Positions 37,643 through 48,051 of a DNA stretch of 64,000 bases are shown here, one piece after another. Position numbers and translations under genes: made by a program. This stretch comes from Paraphaeosphaeria minitans (lineage: Eukaryota > Ascomycota > Dothideomycetes > Pleosporales > Didymosphaeriaceae). How positions within the stretch are numbered: position 1 is the first letter of the stretch; every line of letters begins with the position of its first letter. The notes under the pieces were generated by a model, which worked only from the letters and a program-made list of their open reading frames with translations, did not search any database and had not been told where the DNA came from. The stretch lies in NCBI GenBank assembly GCA_015832175.1, contig WJXW01000003.1, positions 2,666,001 to 2,730,000 on the forward strand, in the 5' to 3' direction.

Positions 37643-40600
37643 ATAGACTTAAGAGTAGAAAGGAACTTTATATCTTACTAAATAGTAAGAGAAGTAGAAC
37701 TTATAATATTAAAAAAAGAAGTACCCTATATTATTTATATCGCGAATATATCTCTAATATCTAAAAGACCTTAGATATACTAGGAGGTCACTACTACAAT
37801 AACAGTCTAAGAATATAAAGAGGAACTTATCTTAGATGTCTTATTAGAATCTAAGTATAAGTTAGTCTTAGAATTACTTTAGTTAACAATACACAACCTA
37901 CAGATTAACTAGGGTACCAAAAAAATTTTATTTAAACACTGTAATTATATATTATAAGTAAAGCCTACGCATTAACTAAAAATAATAGTAGATAAGGGAG
38001 TTATTAATAATATAATACTGTAATAGACAGTTAAAAAACAGAAGTATACCTTAGTAGACACTAGCAGGAACTACTATGTTAAAAAGCGTAAGAAGGAGGA
38101 TAATAGCACACCCCTTACCTTACTAAGAGAGTACAGGAAATAGATATATAAATTCACAGAAAAGGAAGGAAAAGTAAACCTACCTAAATATTAACCCTAG
38201 GATCTTACAATAGACCTAGAAGAAGGAAAAACGCCACCTTTTAGACTACTATATAGTAAGATAGGAGAAGAACTCCTTAAAGAACGTAATTTTATTAAGA
38301 CAAACCTTAAGAAAGAATATATATAACTATTAAAGTTACTAGTAGTAAGCCCTTTTATATTTATTAAGAAAAAGGATGGATTAGATAGACTATACGTTAA
38401 CTACTAATAACTTAATAATATAATAATAAAGAACTAATATCTACTACTAAACATTACAGAGTTACGAGATTAACTATCTTAAGCTAGAATATTTACAATA
38501 ATAGATCTAAAAGACAGTTACTACCTTATATAAATTAAGAAAGGTAAATAATAGAAAAACGCGTTTTAATTATACTATAAACTATTTAAATATAAAGTTA
38601 TGCATTTTAGACTTACAAACGCACTAGCAGCTTTTCTAGTACTTATTAATAACGTACTCTATAAATATCTAGACATATTTGTTATCGCGTATACAGATAA
38701 TATCCTCGTCTTTTCTAAAAACGAATTAGACCACACTAAGCATATATAGATAGTACTAGAAGCACTAGATAAAGCATGCCTTTATATTAAACTTAAGAAA
38801 TACAAGTTTAACGTTAAATAACTTAAATTCCTAGGATATATTATTACTATAGAAGGAATCGAGATAGCACTAAGTAAAGTTAAATATATTAGGAACTGGC
38901 TAATACTAAAGACAACTAAGAACATCTAAAAATTCTTAGGATTCTATAGATTTAACTAACAATTTATCTAAGATTATATAAAGGTTATAATACCTTTAAT
39001 AAATCTTACAAAGAAGGACGTACCCTTTAAATAGATAAATAAGTGCAGAATGTTTTTCTAACTCCTTAAGACAGTATATATTATAGAACCTATCCTTATT
39101 TATTTTAGAAGCGATAAACTACTACGCTTTAAAACAGACGGTAGCGATCTTACGCTAGGCGCCTACGCTAAATAAGAATATAATAGTAAATGGCACCTAA
39201 TTGTCTATTATTTATGTAAATTTAATAACGCTAAAACACGATACAACGTATATAACAAAGAACTCTACGCTATTGTTAAAGCCTTAAAGCACTAGAGGAT
39301 TTATACGCTTAGTTACTTAATACTAGAAATCTATATAGATTATAAAAACCTTTTAAGGTTCACGACAACAAAAGAACTTACGCTATAATAATAAAGATAG
39401 TTGTAGACTACTAGGTAGTACAAGTTTAAAATTATCTATATAGCTAGAAAAGAAAATAGCAGAGTAGACGCTCTTAGCTAACAAAGTAATCTAGTAAGAG
39501 AAAAAGTAAAAACCTTCTCTGTAATCCTTTGCAAAGCCAAAGATAGATCTCTAGAACTAATAGTAGAACTAAATTAACTTTTAGTAATTAACTAAGAAGT
39601 TTTAGAATATCTACAGACTAAGATTATCTAATATTACCACGATGACCCTATGTATAAACATCTAGGCATTATAAAAATAATAGAACTTATCTAAAGGAAT
39701 TACACCTTTAAAGAAATTAAAGAAGCTGTAATAACTTATATCTATAAATATGTAGAATACTAGAAAAAAAAACACAGTACACATCTTAAGTATAGAGAGA
39801 TGTAAGTAAGTAGAATACTAACAGCACTATAAGAAGACATTACTATAGATTTTATTATAGGAATTCTAAACTCTAAGGATCTAACAATAGGAATTAAATA
39901 CGACAGTATACTAGTAATAGTCTACTAACTAAGTATGTTAAGCTTATTCTATACCTGAAAAGAATAATAGTTAAAGAACTCGCTTTTCTTATTCTAGACT
40001 AACTAATTAGACACCACAGAATCCCAAAAATAATTATTAGTAATAGAGATAAGCTCTTCACGTTAAATTACTAGATAACGCTTATAGCACTACTTAGAAC
40101 GAAATAAAAGCTATTAACAGCTTACTATCTATAAACAGACAGATAGATAGAACGTATAAACTAAACTATAGAAACGTACCTACGTATCTACTACAACAGT
40201 TAGAAGAATAACTAGGTTTTATTACTACCTATAGTATACTTGGCCTATAATAACAAAGTATTAGTAGTATTAGGACATACACTATTTTATATAAACTATA
40301 GAAAACACCCACATCTCTTTAATTAACGATTTTCTACGACAATTAAAGCAAAAGAAGCTATAGATATAGCAGAAAATATAAAAAAAATACACTAACAACT
40401 CTAAGAGAATTTTAAAAAAGCTTAACAGTAATTAATTTCTTATTAAAATTAAAAACGTAAAACAGCACCTTAGCTAAAGAAGGGGGATAAAGCATATCTG
40501 CTTATAAAGAACCTTTAAACACAGAAGAAGAAACTAGATTATATTAAGGTTAGACCATTTTACATTTCTAAGCAAATATCACTAGTAAACTATAAGTTGG

Positions 40601-41439
40601 AACTACCGCTAGATGCAAAGATATACTTAGTATTCTACGTATTACTACTAGAACTAGCAGACCCTAATACACTAGTTAGAACCGCCTTCTACTACAAAAT
40701 AGAAAAAGAAAATAAATTTAAAGTTAAAAGAATTCTAGAATATAATTAGTAAGATAAAATATACCTTATTAAATAAAAAGGTTACCTACACAGCAAAAAT
40801 ACTTAGGAACTAGTAGCCTACCTAGAGAACTGTTAATAAAAAATTAAGGAATTTTGTAGACGCCTAATATAACATAATGTTATCCTTACTTAGGAAGGCA
40901 GAGTTACAGAGTTATCCTAGAACTCTAGAGGAAGATTATTTATTGCTAACTAAACAGACGTGCTAAGTTCTACAGGACCTATAGGCTAAGTAGGCTAAAC
41001 TAGATCTTTCTCTAACTCTATTAGCGTAGTACTTTCTACTATAATTACCTCTCTAGTACGCTTTTTATTCTGCGCTAATTAATTTAATAACTACTTCTTT
41101 TTTACGCACGCTATATGCAGCGCCTTAAATATAGTATCTTATTTCTTACGTGCCTTTAATATTTACGCCTCTAATTTCTTCTTTTTAGACACTAACTATA
41201 AGAACTTATTTTAAGTAATAGCTATATTACACTTTAATTCTTATTTCTAACACTTACTACACTTCCCTAAGCTAATATAGACCTTGTATATATAAGAATA
41301 CGCCTTATAGAAAGAACACTTAGATACTATAATAGCACTGTAATTCTTAATAGTAAAGATAAGGTTACAATAACGCTTTATACTATTATAATTAGTAGGC
41401 ATAATCTTTTAGGATAAAGAATAGAAAGGGAGGGGATAA
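37643..41439 (+). mobile_element. E4: Ty3/Gypsy chromovirus, internal part 2 (protease to chromodomain)
   Basis: Resumes E4 pol after E5. RT lies around 38300-38820, with the catalytic region at about 38690-38705 (YTDN). RNase H is near 39090-39420. The integrase HHCC domain is near 39630-39790 and the core near 39850-40450. The chromodomain is near 40730-40860. The last 580 bp hold the antisense frame and a purine tract (AGAAAGGGAGGGGATAA) before the LTR. Confidence 0.9.
40900..41402 (-). pseudogene. Antisense ORF of E4 (type B): Cys-rich plus coiled-coil protein
   Basis: An ATG at 41402-41400 opens a minus-strand frame antisense to gag-pol of about 165 codons. The N-terminal half is Cys-rich: SKCSFYKAYSYIYK, then SLGKCSKC followed by a Cys eight residues later, arranged like two small zinc-binding clusters. 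The C-terminal half is a coiled coil (SKKKKLEA, LKARKK, VKKK) ending in TREVIIVES. About a dozen in-frame stops are nearly all TAA/TAG at Gln/Trp-like positions. The Cys-then-coil layout is the clearest of the three versions. Function unknown. Confidence 0.6.
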
Positions 41440-41851
41440 TATTATAAACTAGATAGTAATATAGGAGTTAGGCGCTTATAAAGGTATAATAAAGTAATAA
41501 TAGGGTTACAGGCGTAATAATAAGATACTAAAAGGCTTAGATTGGATTACGTAATACGCTTAGCCGCTTAGGAGCCCTAAGTAGCTAAGTAGGTTACGTA
41601 ATACGCTTAGCTACTTAGAAGCACTAAGTAGTAGAGTAGCCTTAGTATATAGAAACGCAAAGATAGGCTCTCTATACTTATGTTAAATCTGTTTATTAAT
41701 CTATTGTTTGGATTCTAGCAGACTAAATTATTAACTTATTACACTTTATTAAGATACTAACGTATTAACAAGACCTTCCACCTTCTGTAAGTACTCCTGC
41801 CTAAGAACCAACCTTAACCCTTTAGGACTAGCTACCCTGTTAGATTTAACA
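41440..41851 (+). repeat. 3' LTR of E4, U3 type B
   Basis: 412 bp, TATTATAAACT... to ...AGATTTAACA. It is followed by cttac, the exact target duplication of the 5' side. Confidence 0.95.
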
Positions 41852-42439
41852 CTTACCTTTATTATATAACTAGCGAAGACATCTAATATAGTAAGGATAA
41901 TAAGAATATAAAGGAACCTATATAACTATTTACTCTAGCTAGTTAGTATTATATAAAGTGCTAAAGAGAACTCTAGGACATAGGCGCTATATAAGTGTCT
42001 ATAGTAGAAAAGGACTAGCTTACTGCCTACTTACATAAAAACCTAAATACTAAGGTAGACTAGTTACTAGAATCTACTAATATTAGCTTAAAGGGAGCTA
42101 GGAGACATTCTTTTATACCTACTTACTAAGACCTAGCGCTAAGTATTATATTACTTAACACCCCACCTTCTATTTATATATAAAATATATACCTAGAAAG
42201 AGCCTTATTGCGTAATACAGCTCTACTACTATATAAAGGAGTAGAGTAAAAACTAAGTAGATTAGCTATTACTACCTATTTACACAAGAGTAGGTGTGAA
42301 TAAAACCTCTACTATATAGTAACACTACACCTACCTCACAACCTATTCTAATAGGGGAAGGCCAACTGTATAGATAGAGAAGGATAGAAAAGGGAGGCGT
42401 ATAATAGACATAAGCTATCGCAGAAAGAAAAGTTACTAG
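41852..42439 (+). mobile_element. Gag-only element, internal part 3 (3' end)
   Basis: The frame from 28576 continues in phase across the cttac duplication (TTYLYYITSEDI across the join) for about 180 codons, with stops at RIP-type positions. No polymerase motif is seen. A purine stretch (GCAGAAAGAAAAG) lies a few bases before the 3' LTR. The element's own sequence, without insertions, adds up to about 3 kb. Confidence 0.5.
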
Positions 42440-42677
42440 TGTCTATACAGTAGATTGTACAAGTAGCACTAAGTAAAGTAGGGCCCTACCTACCTATAGG
42501 GGCCTATATAATGGCCTACTACTTAGGGCAGCGCCAAGATGCAGAGACTTTATAAGGTCTTTAGTGTTCCTTTATATAATAGACTTAACGTAATTAATTA
42601 AACCTACTTCTTATCCTTTATATAATAGTATACTATTAACCCTTAAATGCTTAATTGCAGATTAAGCCAAACCTATA
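42440..42677 (+). repeat. 3' LTR of the gag-only element
   Basis: 238 bp, TGTCTATACAG... to ...AAACCTATA, matching 19916-20153 over its full length with mostly transition differences. It is followed by ttagg. Confidence 0.7.
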
Positions 42678-42682
42678 TTAGG

Positions 42683-43282
42683 GGATTTTAATAGAGATTA
42701 AAAGGAGTATACTAAGTGCCTTAGTAAGTGACATTATAAACAGGTATAGGTTAAGTATTTTAGTAATGGAATAATTATTTTTATTTACTATATAATATTA
42801 ATTTAAGGCTTAATAGGAATAATTAGCCAGAGGATAGGATTTAAAAAAGGTAAGTACTAAAACTATTTTTTAAAATATTAAGAAAAGTAAATATCTAGAA
42901 TTATAATATAATAAGTAAGCTAAGTTCATTAATAGGATTAAGGTAGCAGTAATAAAAGAATTTAAGCCGTAAAGAAAGAAAAAAAAATAAGAAATAAATA
43001 AGAATTAAAAATAGAGACTAATCTTTATTATGGGTAAACAATTTAAATAATCCTAATATAATAAATTATACTTGTTACAAGAGTAATAAGTAGAATGTCT
43101 AGGGCCTTAATAGGCTACATTAATATACTACGTTTAGTATCTAGATATAGGTATAAGACGTTAGATAAGGAGAAAAGGTCCTGTTCCCCTTAGCCAATGT
43201 AAATCTATGTTCTCGCTTTATCGCGCGCCCTTACTAAGAGTAGCTAGTGTTATCTTTTAACTAATTAGCTAGCAAATAGGTT
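42683..43282. other. AT-rich DNA, nothing recognised
   Basis: About 600 bp of A-rich sequence with a purine run near 42970-42990. No long frame, LTR end or known repeat from elsewhere in the window was found. Confidence 0.5.
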
Positions 43283-43492
43283 ACCTATGTACTATTCTAT
43301 TGCCTAGCTACTAGCGCGCGATATCTCTAAAATATACTACTACTAGAGTACATCTATAATTACTAGGTAGCCTAGGGTTACTATATTATCTATGTACCAT
43401 TCTATTAACTGGCTGCCAGCGCATAATATCTCTAAGATATACTACTACTAGTAGTATATCCATACTTATTAGGTAGCCTAGGGTTACTATAA
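43283..43492. repeat. 105-bp tandem duplication
   Basis: Unit 1 is 43283-43387 and unit 2 is 43388-43492. Both contain TATCTCTAA, ATATACTACTACTA and GGTAGCCTAGGGTTACTA. They differ mainly by C/T and G/A changes, so duplication preceded or accompanied RIP. Confidence 0.85.
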
Positions 43493-43515
43493 TAGCATTA
43501 AGGTGTCTTATAAGG

Positions 43516-43775
43516 TATTAAATTAATAAGGAGCCTAAGTGTAATCTAAATAATAGATTAATAAATAGATTAAACATAAGTTAACTAGCTTATCCTTACG
43601 TTCCTATATATAAGCCTAAAGACTACTTATTAGCGAGCACTCCTTAACGAGCGCTCTATATAGCGTAGTTACGTAACTTTCCACAGTGTAGTTAGTAGAA
43701 GTAGGAGTACTCCTATAACTACGCGCCAGGTATAAAACGGGTTATTTCCCACATATTAGATTTGGGATTCTAATA
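43516..43775 (-). repeat. Possible solo LTR related to the Gypsy LTRs, with a fourth U3 type
   Basis: 43552-43607 matches the R region of the A/B/C LTRs in minus orientation (AATAGATTAATAAATAGATTAAA and CTTACGTTCCTATATA, separated by a short variable stretch). The sequence beyond it is a U3 unlike A, B or C. Candidate ends are TATTAAATT at 43516 and GATTCTAATA at 43775. No target duplication was found (taagg versus attat), so the ends are uncertain. Confidence 0.4.
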
Positions 43776-44167
43776 ATTATTAATTAAGTCTATAAAGTCT
43801 TAGCGTTTATTAAGAATACTTAAAAATTCATAATTAATTATTATATAACTTAGCACCACTTTCCTGTCACAGCCTACTCCTGCCTACACAAGCGTGTATT
43901 ATGCCTACTACACTTATTAATATATAACACTAGGTGGGCAACTTTACTAGCAACAGACCCAGTTCTTATTACCTATTATTGTTACCTTTGGATTAATAAA
44001 CTAGTAGACAACTAGTTTGGGCAGAGCTTAGTTTAAAATCCTTATTCTAGCAATCCTATTAATTACTAGGCTCCGAATTTTCTACTTACTAAACATAATT
44101 AACGTGCGGCTGTATTTACTATCTATATATAATTAGGCGCTTGGATCCATTATCTACAGGCCTTATC
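43776..44167. other. Intergenic DNA, nothing recognised
   Basis: About 390 bp, less TpA-rich than its surroundings in places. No supported frame or repeat. Confidence 0.5.
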
Positions 44168-44170
44168 TAA

Positions 44171-44970
44171 GGGCCTATTTAGTAGACGTGATCTAGAGGC
44201 TTAATCTTATCTTAATTACTAGATCTAGTTAGGCTTATATTAAGATCACGCTGTGTTTAGTTTAAGCGTAATTTTAATATTATAAATAGAGGTCTAATCT
44301 AGGAGTAATTAACTAGCTAAATTAACCCCTACTAGTGCTAATAAGATCTACGTTTATATCTATTTAAGCGTAAGATTATAAGTTAAACTAAGTATAAGGT
44401 TAGAAGGTCTATTTTATCTAATCTTAGAGCTTTTTAACACTACAATACTTAATAAAGAGGCCCTTATAGCCGTTATAGAAGCGTTAATAGCGATAACTTT
44501 TTTAATTAACACTATAGAGAGGACTCTAGCGCCACTTATAGACGTAAATAAATACGTAGAGGATATGTGCCTAGGTCTAGCTTAGCTAGCTAGGTGCCTT
44601 GTTAACAACCTATACCTATATAAGGAGACATAACTCTAGTAGAGCACGTTTAAGGCTCTTATTACAGTACTTACTATAAATAATACGTTAATAGAATAGG
44701 TGTTAAGCTCTATAAGAGCTCTTACAACGCCTTACACACTAGAGTACTTAGAGTTAGTATAGAGGATTAATTAATAATACTAAAGTTTAATAAGATAAGA
44801 CTTTTAGATAGGTAGTTACTAAACACAGGTTAATCTAGATACGTTAGAAGCGGGTCTTTAGAACGATTTGTATGGCTACACTAACAAAAAATTTTACGCT
44901 AGCGCTTTACTAAAACTGGGGGAGATTAAGCCCAGATCACGATTTAAAATCACGCCCACCGAACAGGCCC
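44171..44970. mobile_element. 800-bp non-autonomous TIR DNA transposon, PIF/Harbinger-like
   Basis: The left end is GGGCCTATTTAGTAGACGTG. The right end, reverse-complemented, is GGGCCTGTTCGGTGGGCGTG; both run on into GCTTAATCT. The ends are flanked by TAA on both sides (44168-44170 and 44971-44973). A 3-bp TWA duplication with GGGCCTGTT-type ends is typical of PIF/Harbinger elements and their MITEs. No transposase frame is visible. A subterminal copy of the motif, inverted, lies near 44255. A second copy, inverted and truncated, is at 51700-52065. Confidence 0.75.
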
Positions 44971-45347
44971 TAAGAAACTGTCACTACCGCGTCGCAATAA
45001 CGTGCGTAACTACTTATTTGCACTAGACACAGTGAGACATACCTATCTCTACTCCGTGCCACTACTATCCTCGCACGAGGGCTATTATTAAGATTTGTTC
45101 GCCGAATTATCGTATGCACTAAATTCGGCTTTTGTTACCGTAATAAGTCTAGCGCGAATAGCACATTTTTAAGCAACTTATTAGGACCTTTAATTTCAAA
45201 TTAGTATACTTAAGGATTGCATTCAACCGAGAAATTGCCTCTTCTAAAATTACCTTCACTCGCAAGACTGATAACCATAGCTGCAAGACATAAATCTATC
45301 CCACCACCAGCCCCTCAAAGAATTAGGCAATCCAAACTTTGAAAGCG
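44971..45347. promoter_or_regulatory. 5' flank of the transporter gene
   Basis: Non-RIP sequence between the TIR transposon and the transporter start. It contains a perfect 8-bp inverted repeat, GCCGAATT at 45101-45108 and AATTCGGC at 45122-45129, with a 13-nt loop. No clear TATA box. The promoter presumably lies here, only 377 bp long, by position alone. Confidence 0.4.
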
Positions 45348-46863
45348 ATGAATGATCAGGAGGACAAAGAAACAATGTCAATTGATCGACGTCTGCCAAT
45401 GCACGAAGCACCAGATTTGACCACCGCCTTGAGCCTTACTCTAAGCAACGGACATCCCGAGGACAATTTGACAACGTACTCGCCCCCAGAAGGAGGCTGG
45501 CTTGCTTGGATGGCTGGTCAGTAAAGAAGTTCCAGAATGAATCAATTGCATACTGACCCGGCGACATTATAGTACTGGCTTGCTTTCTCGTCATCATGAA
45601 CACATGGTATGTCGCCGCCTCACACTCAACTAGATCAATGAAACTTATACGTACTTGGAAGGGGTATGATCATCTCATTTGGCGTCTTTCAAACCTACTA
45701 CGTTTCGACTCTACACCAGGCCCGTTCGGACATTGCATGGGTTGGCTCCATAGCCGTTTTTCTCCTCTTCTTCACAGGTATCGTTAGCGGTCGCCTCACA
45801 GACGCAGGGTACCTCCGCATAACGACAATTGCTGGTGCGGCCCTCGTAGTACTTGGAACTTTCATGACATCCTTAACGAAAACCTACTGGCAAATTATCC
45901 TGGCACAAGGACTCTGTACCGGCTTGGGTAACGGCCTTCTCCTCACACCTATGATGACTCTCATCACCACATACTTCAAAAGAAGGCTTGCGCTCGTCAT
46001 GGGGATAGTAGCCTGCGGCAGTGTAACAGGAGGCTTGATGTATCCCAGTATGGCAAGAACGCTGCTGCCAACGATTGGCTTTGGTTGGACATTGAGGGCA
46101 ATGGGCTTCATACAACTGGGAACATTTGCAATTGCTTTGATATGCGGAAAGGCAACGCAAGCTCCTAGGAAGTCAGCACCAATGCTAGATTGGGCTGTTT
46201 TCAAGGAATCTGTGTTCACATTATACCTTATTGGGTCTTTCTTGGTGAGTCATGGATGCTAGCTCTTCACTTGGGTGATCTTGTCTAAAGATCTTACTTA
46301 CGATGTCGTAGGCTTATTTGGGTGTATTTTTCCCGTTTTTCTTCCTCAGCTCTTATGCGCGGGAAAAGCAAGAAATGTCCTATACCGAATCACTCGACCT
46401 GACGCTTACTTTAAACGGCATAGGGTTTATTGCCCGCTTGCTGCCCAGCCTTTTTGCTAGGTACGTTGGCACGATGAACGCGTTCATAGCATTTGTGTTC
46501 GCCTCTGCACTATGCATGTACACATGGATACCAGTCGACTCAACACCTGGACTGTATATCTGGACAACCTTCTACAGCCTCTCTGTTGGCGGCGTCCAGT
46601 CTCTTTTTATGGCAGTGGTACCCATCATAAATTCGGACTCGTCGAAGATGGGGGCACGGCTGGGAATCATCTCAGCAGCCGTTGGGATCGGCGCGCTGAT
46701 TGGATCCCCAATTTCTGGTGCTATCATAGCTTCAGATAAAGGTTCATATGCTGGTGCTCAGGCATTCTCGGGAAGCACCTTGCTCGTGGGAGGCTTGGTT
46801 GTACTTGCTGCGCGAGAGGTCAAAAGGCGGCAGGATCAGAAAGGCTTTTGGACGAAAATGTAG
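45348..46863 (+). CDS. MFS transporter, monocarboxylate transporter-like (MCT/MCH type)
   Basis: A probable plasma-membrane transporter of 445 residues. Exons are 45348-45516, 45573-45606, 45662-46244 and 46312-46863. The introns (56, 55 and 67 bp) start GTCAGT, GTATGT and GTGAGT and end AG; intron 1 has a TACTGAC branch site. Joined, the frame is open. The start is the first ATG in frame (45348); the N-terminus is hydrophilic and probably cytosolic. EGGWLAW at residues 48-54 fits the MCT family signature before helix 1. GVFQTYYV (75-82), SGRLTDAG (110-117) and YFKRRLALVMG (172-182) match fungal MCTs. About 12 membrane helices and total length are usual. The substrate cannot be told; relatives carry riboflavin, carboxylates or secondary metabolites. 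It appears intact beside a broken oxidase and shows no RIP-type damage. Confidence 0.9.
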
Positions 46864-46887
46864 AAATCATACATTGGTAGGCTGTGC

Positions 46888-47565
46888 CTACTTCTCTCTG
46901 GCAGTATCATATGCAGGTCTTGAATTCGCATGCGTGATCTGTCCAAATCCCTTTCGTATCGGCACTACTCGCCGGCTCGTCACAATCACTTGCAGTTGGA
47001 ATCTCTCTAGTGATCGAGCCACGGCTAGCAGCCGTACGATGATCTCGACATTGTCGTTTTCGCCGTACTCGATCATCGTATTGATGCCTACAATGTAAGG
47101 TACTAGCTCGCGCAGCTTTGATAGCGGATAGAGAAGGAGGTGCTGGGACAAATCATGCAAAGACTAGCTGGCAACATCGCACCACTCTGCCACAGCGGTT
47201 TAGACATGCTTACGCCATGCTGCCACGTTGTGCGCGAGCTGCACTGCGATGTTTGTGACGAACTTGCCGGCGTGACTAACGTCGCCGCCGGCGCGGGAGA
47301 AGAAGATGCTGGCTACTAGATATCGCTTGTCGAAGTACCTGTGCGGGACGGTCCGCGCGATAGGTGACTTGCCGGTGCTGGCAGGCCACGCAGGAAGATG
47401 CATCGCTCGTCTTGTCCTTCGCGCAGCCATTTATCTCATACGAGGCACAGCGTGTGCTCAGGCAGCAGATGCGCCACGAACCCGCCGCTTTACTCGCTTC
47501 GCGCAAGCAAAGCAATCCAGAAAAGATTAAATTACACAAAAGGAGGCTTTTCTACAAAAAGACGC
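46888..47565 (-). pseudogene. NACHT-domain (STAND NTPase) gene fragment
   Basis: The minus strand encodes part of a fungal NACHT ATPase. In order: WLREGQDERCIF, then a P-loop reading PASTGKSPIART (normally G-x-x-G-x-G-K-S/T), then FDKRYLVASIFFSRAGGDVSHAGKF, then a Walker B-like segment GINTMIEY where VIDALDE is usual, then VIVTSRRVVPIRKGF. It is broken: one frameshift just before the P-loop Ser, an in-frame TAA at 47202-47200 and a TAG at 47166-47164. The N-terminal effector domain and everything after the sensor segment are missing. It ends 24 bp from the transporter stop, in convergent orientation. Such proteins often act in fungal non-self recognition, but this copy cannot. Confidence 0.75.
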
Positions 47566-47583
47566 GCTAAAGAAGCATATTAA

Positions 47584-48051
47584 AGCGCAACTTAGACTTT
47601 TATAAAGTTTAGAGTTACTTTTAATATTACAGTCTTAGTTACTATAACATACTACTTATGTTAATACACTTTAAGAGGCACGTCCTTAACGTATATAGTA
47701 TATCTAAAGAATTTAAATAAGTGCTTTCCCTAAAATATAACCTTATTACTACTATAACTTATATAATCTTTATTTTAAGTAGTATAGCCTTATAAAGTGC
47801 GATTGTACTATATATTACGTTATTTTAGAAAGGGCAAAAGAGTTAAAGTAAATAGTAAAATTACTATAGCTTAGGAATACTAAAGCGTAACTAAAAACTG
47901 CGTCTTAACTTCTAGCTTTTAGTTATAATAGTAGTTCCTAAAGGTTAGTTTATGCTAGGTGCAGGGCACATTAAAGATCTAAGATAAGTAGAGGATAATA
48001 TCGGCTTCAGTAATAATCCACCACGACCTTCACGTATATAGTTCTTTATCT
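47584..48051. other. RIP-mutated insert between the NACHT fragment and the oxidase
   Basis: About 470 bp of TpA-rich DNA inside the otherwise ordinary island, with sharp edges. It looks like a RIP-mutated repeat, but matches no other element in the window that I could see, and no ends or frame were recognised. Confidence 0.5.

Noticed and set aside
45339..45347. Start of the transporter at a TTG codon nine bases upstream
   Set aside because: The first in-frame ATG is at 45348. A non-ATG start has no support in a fungal nuclear gene.
45873..46219. Two minus-strand frames of 95 and 111 codons
   Set aside because: They lie wholly opposite exon 3 of the transporter, which has clear family motifs on plus.
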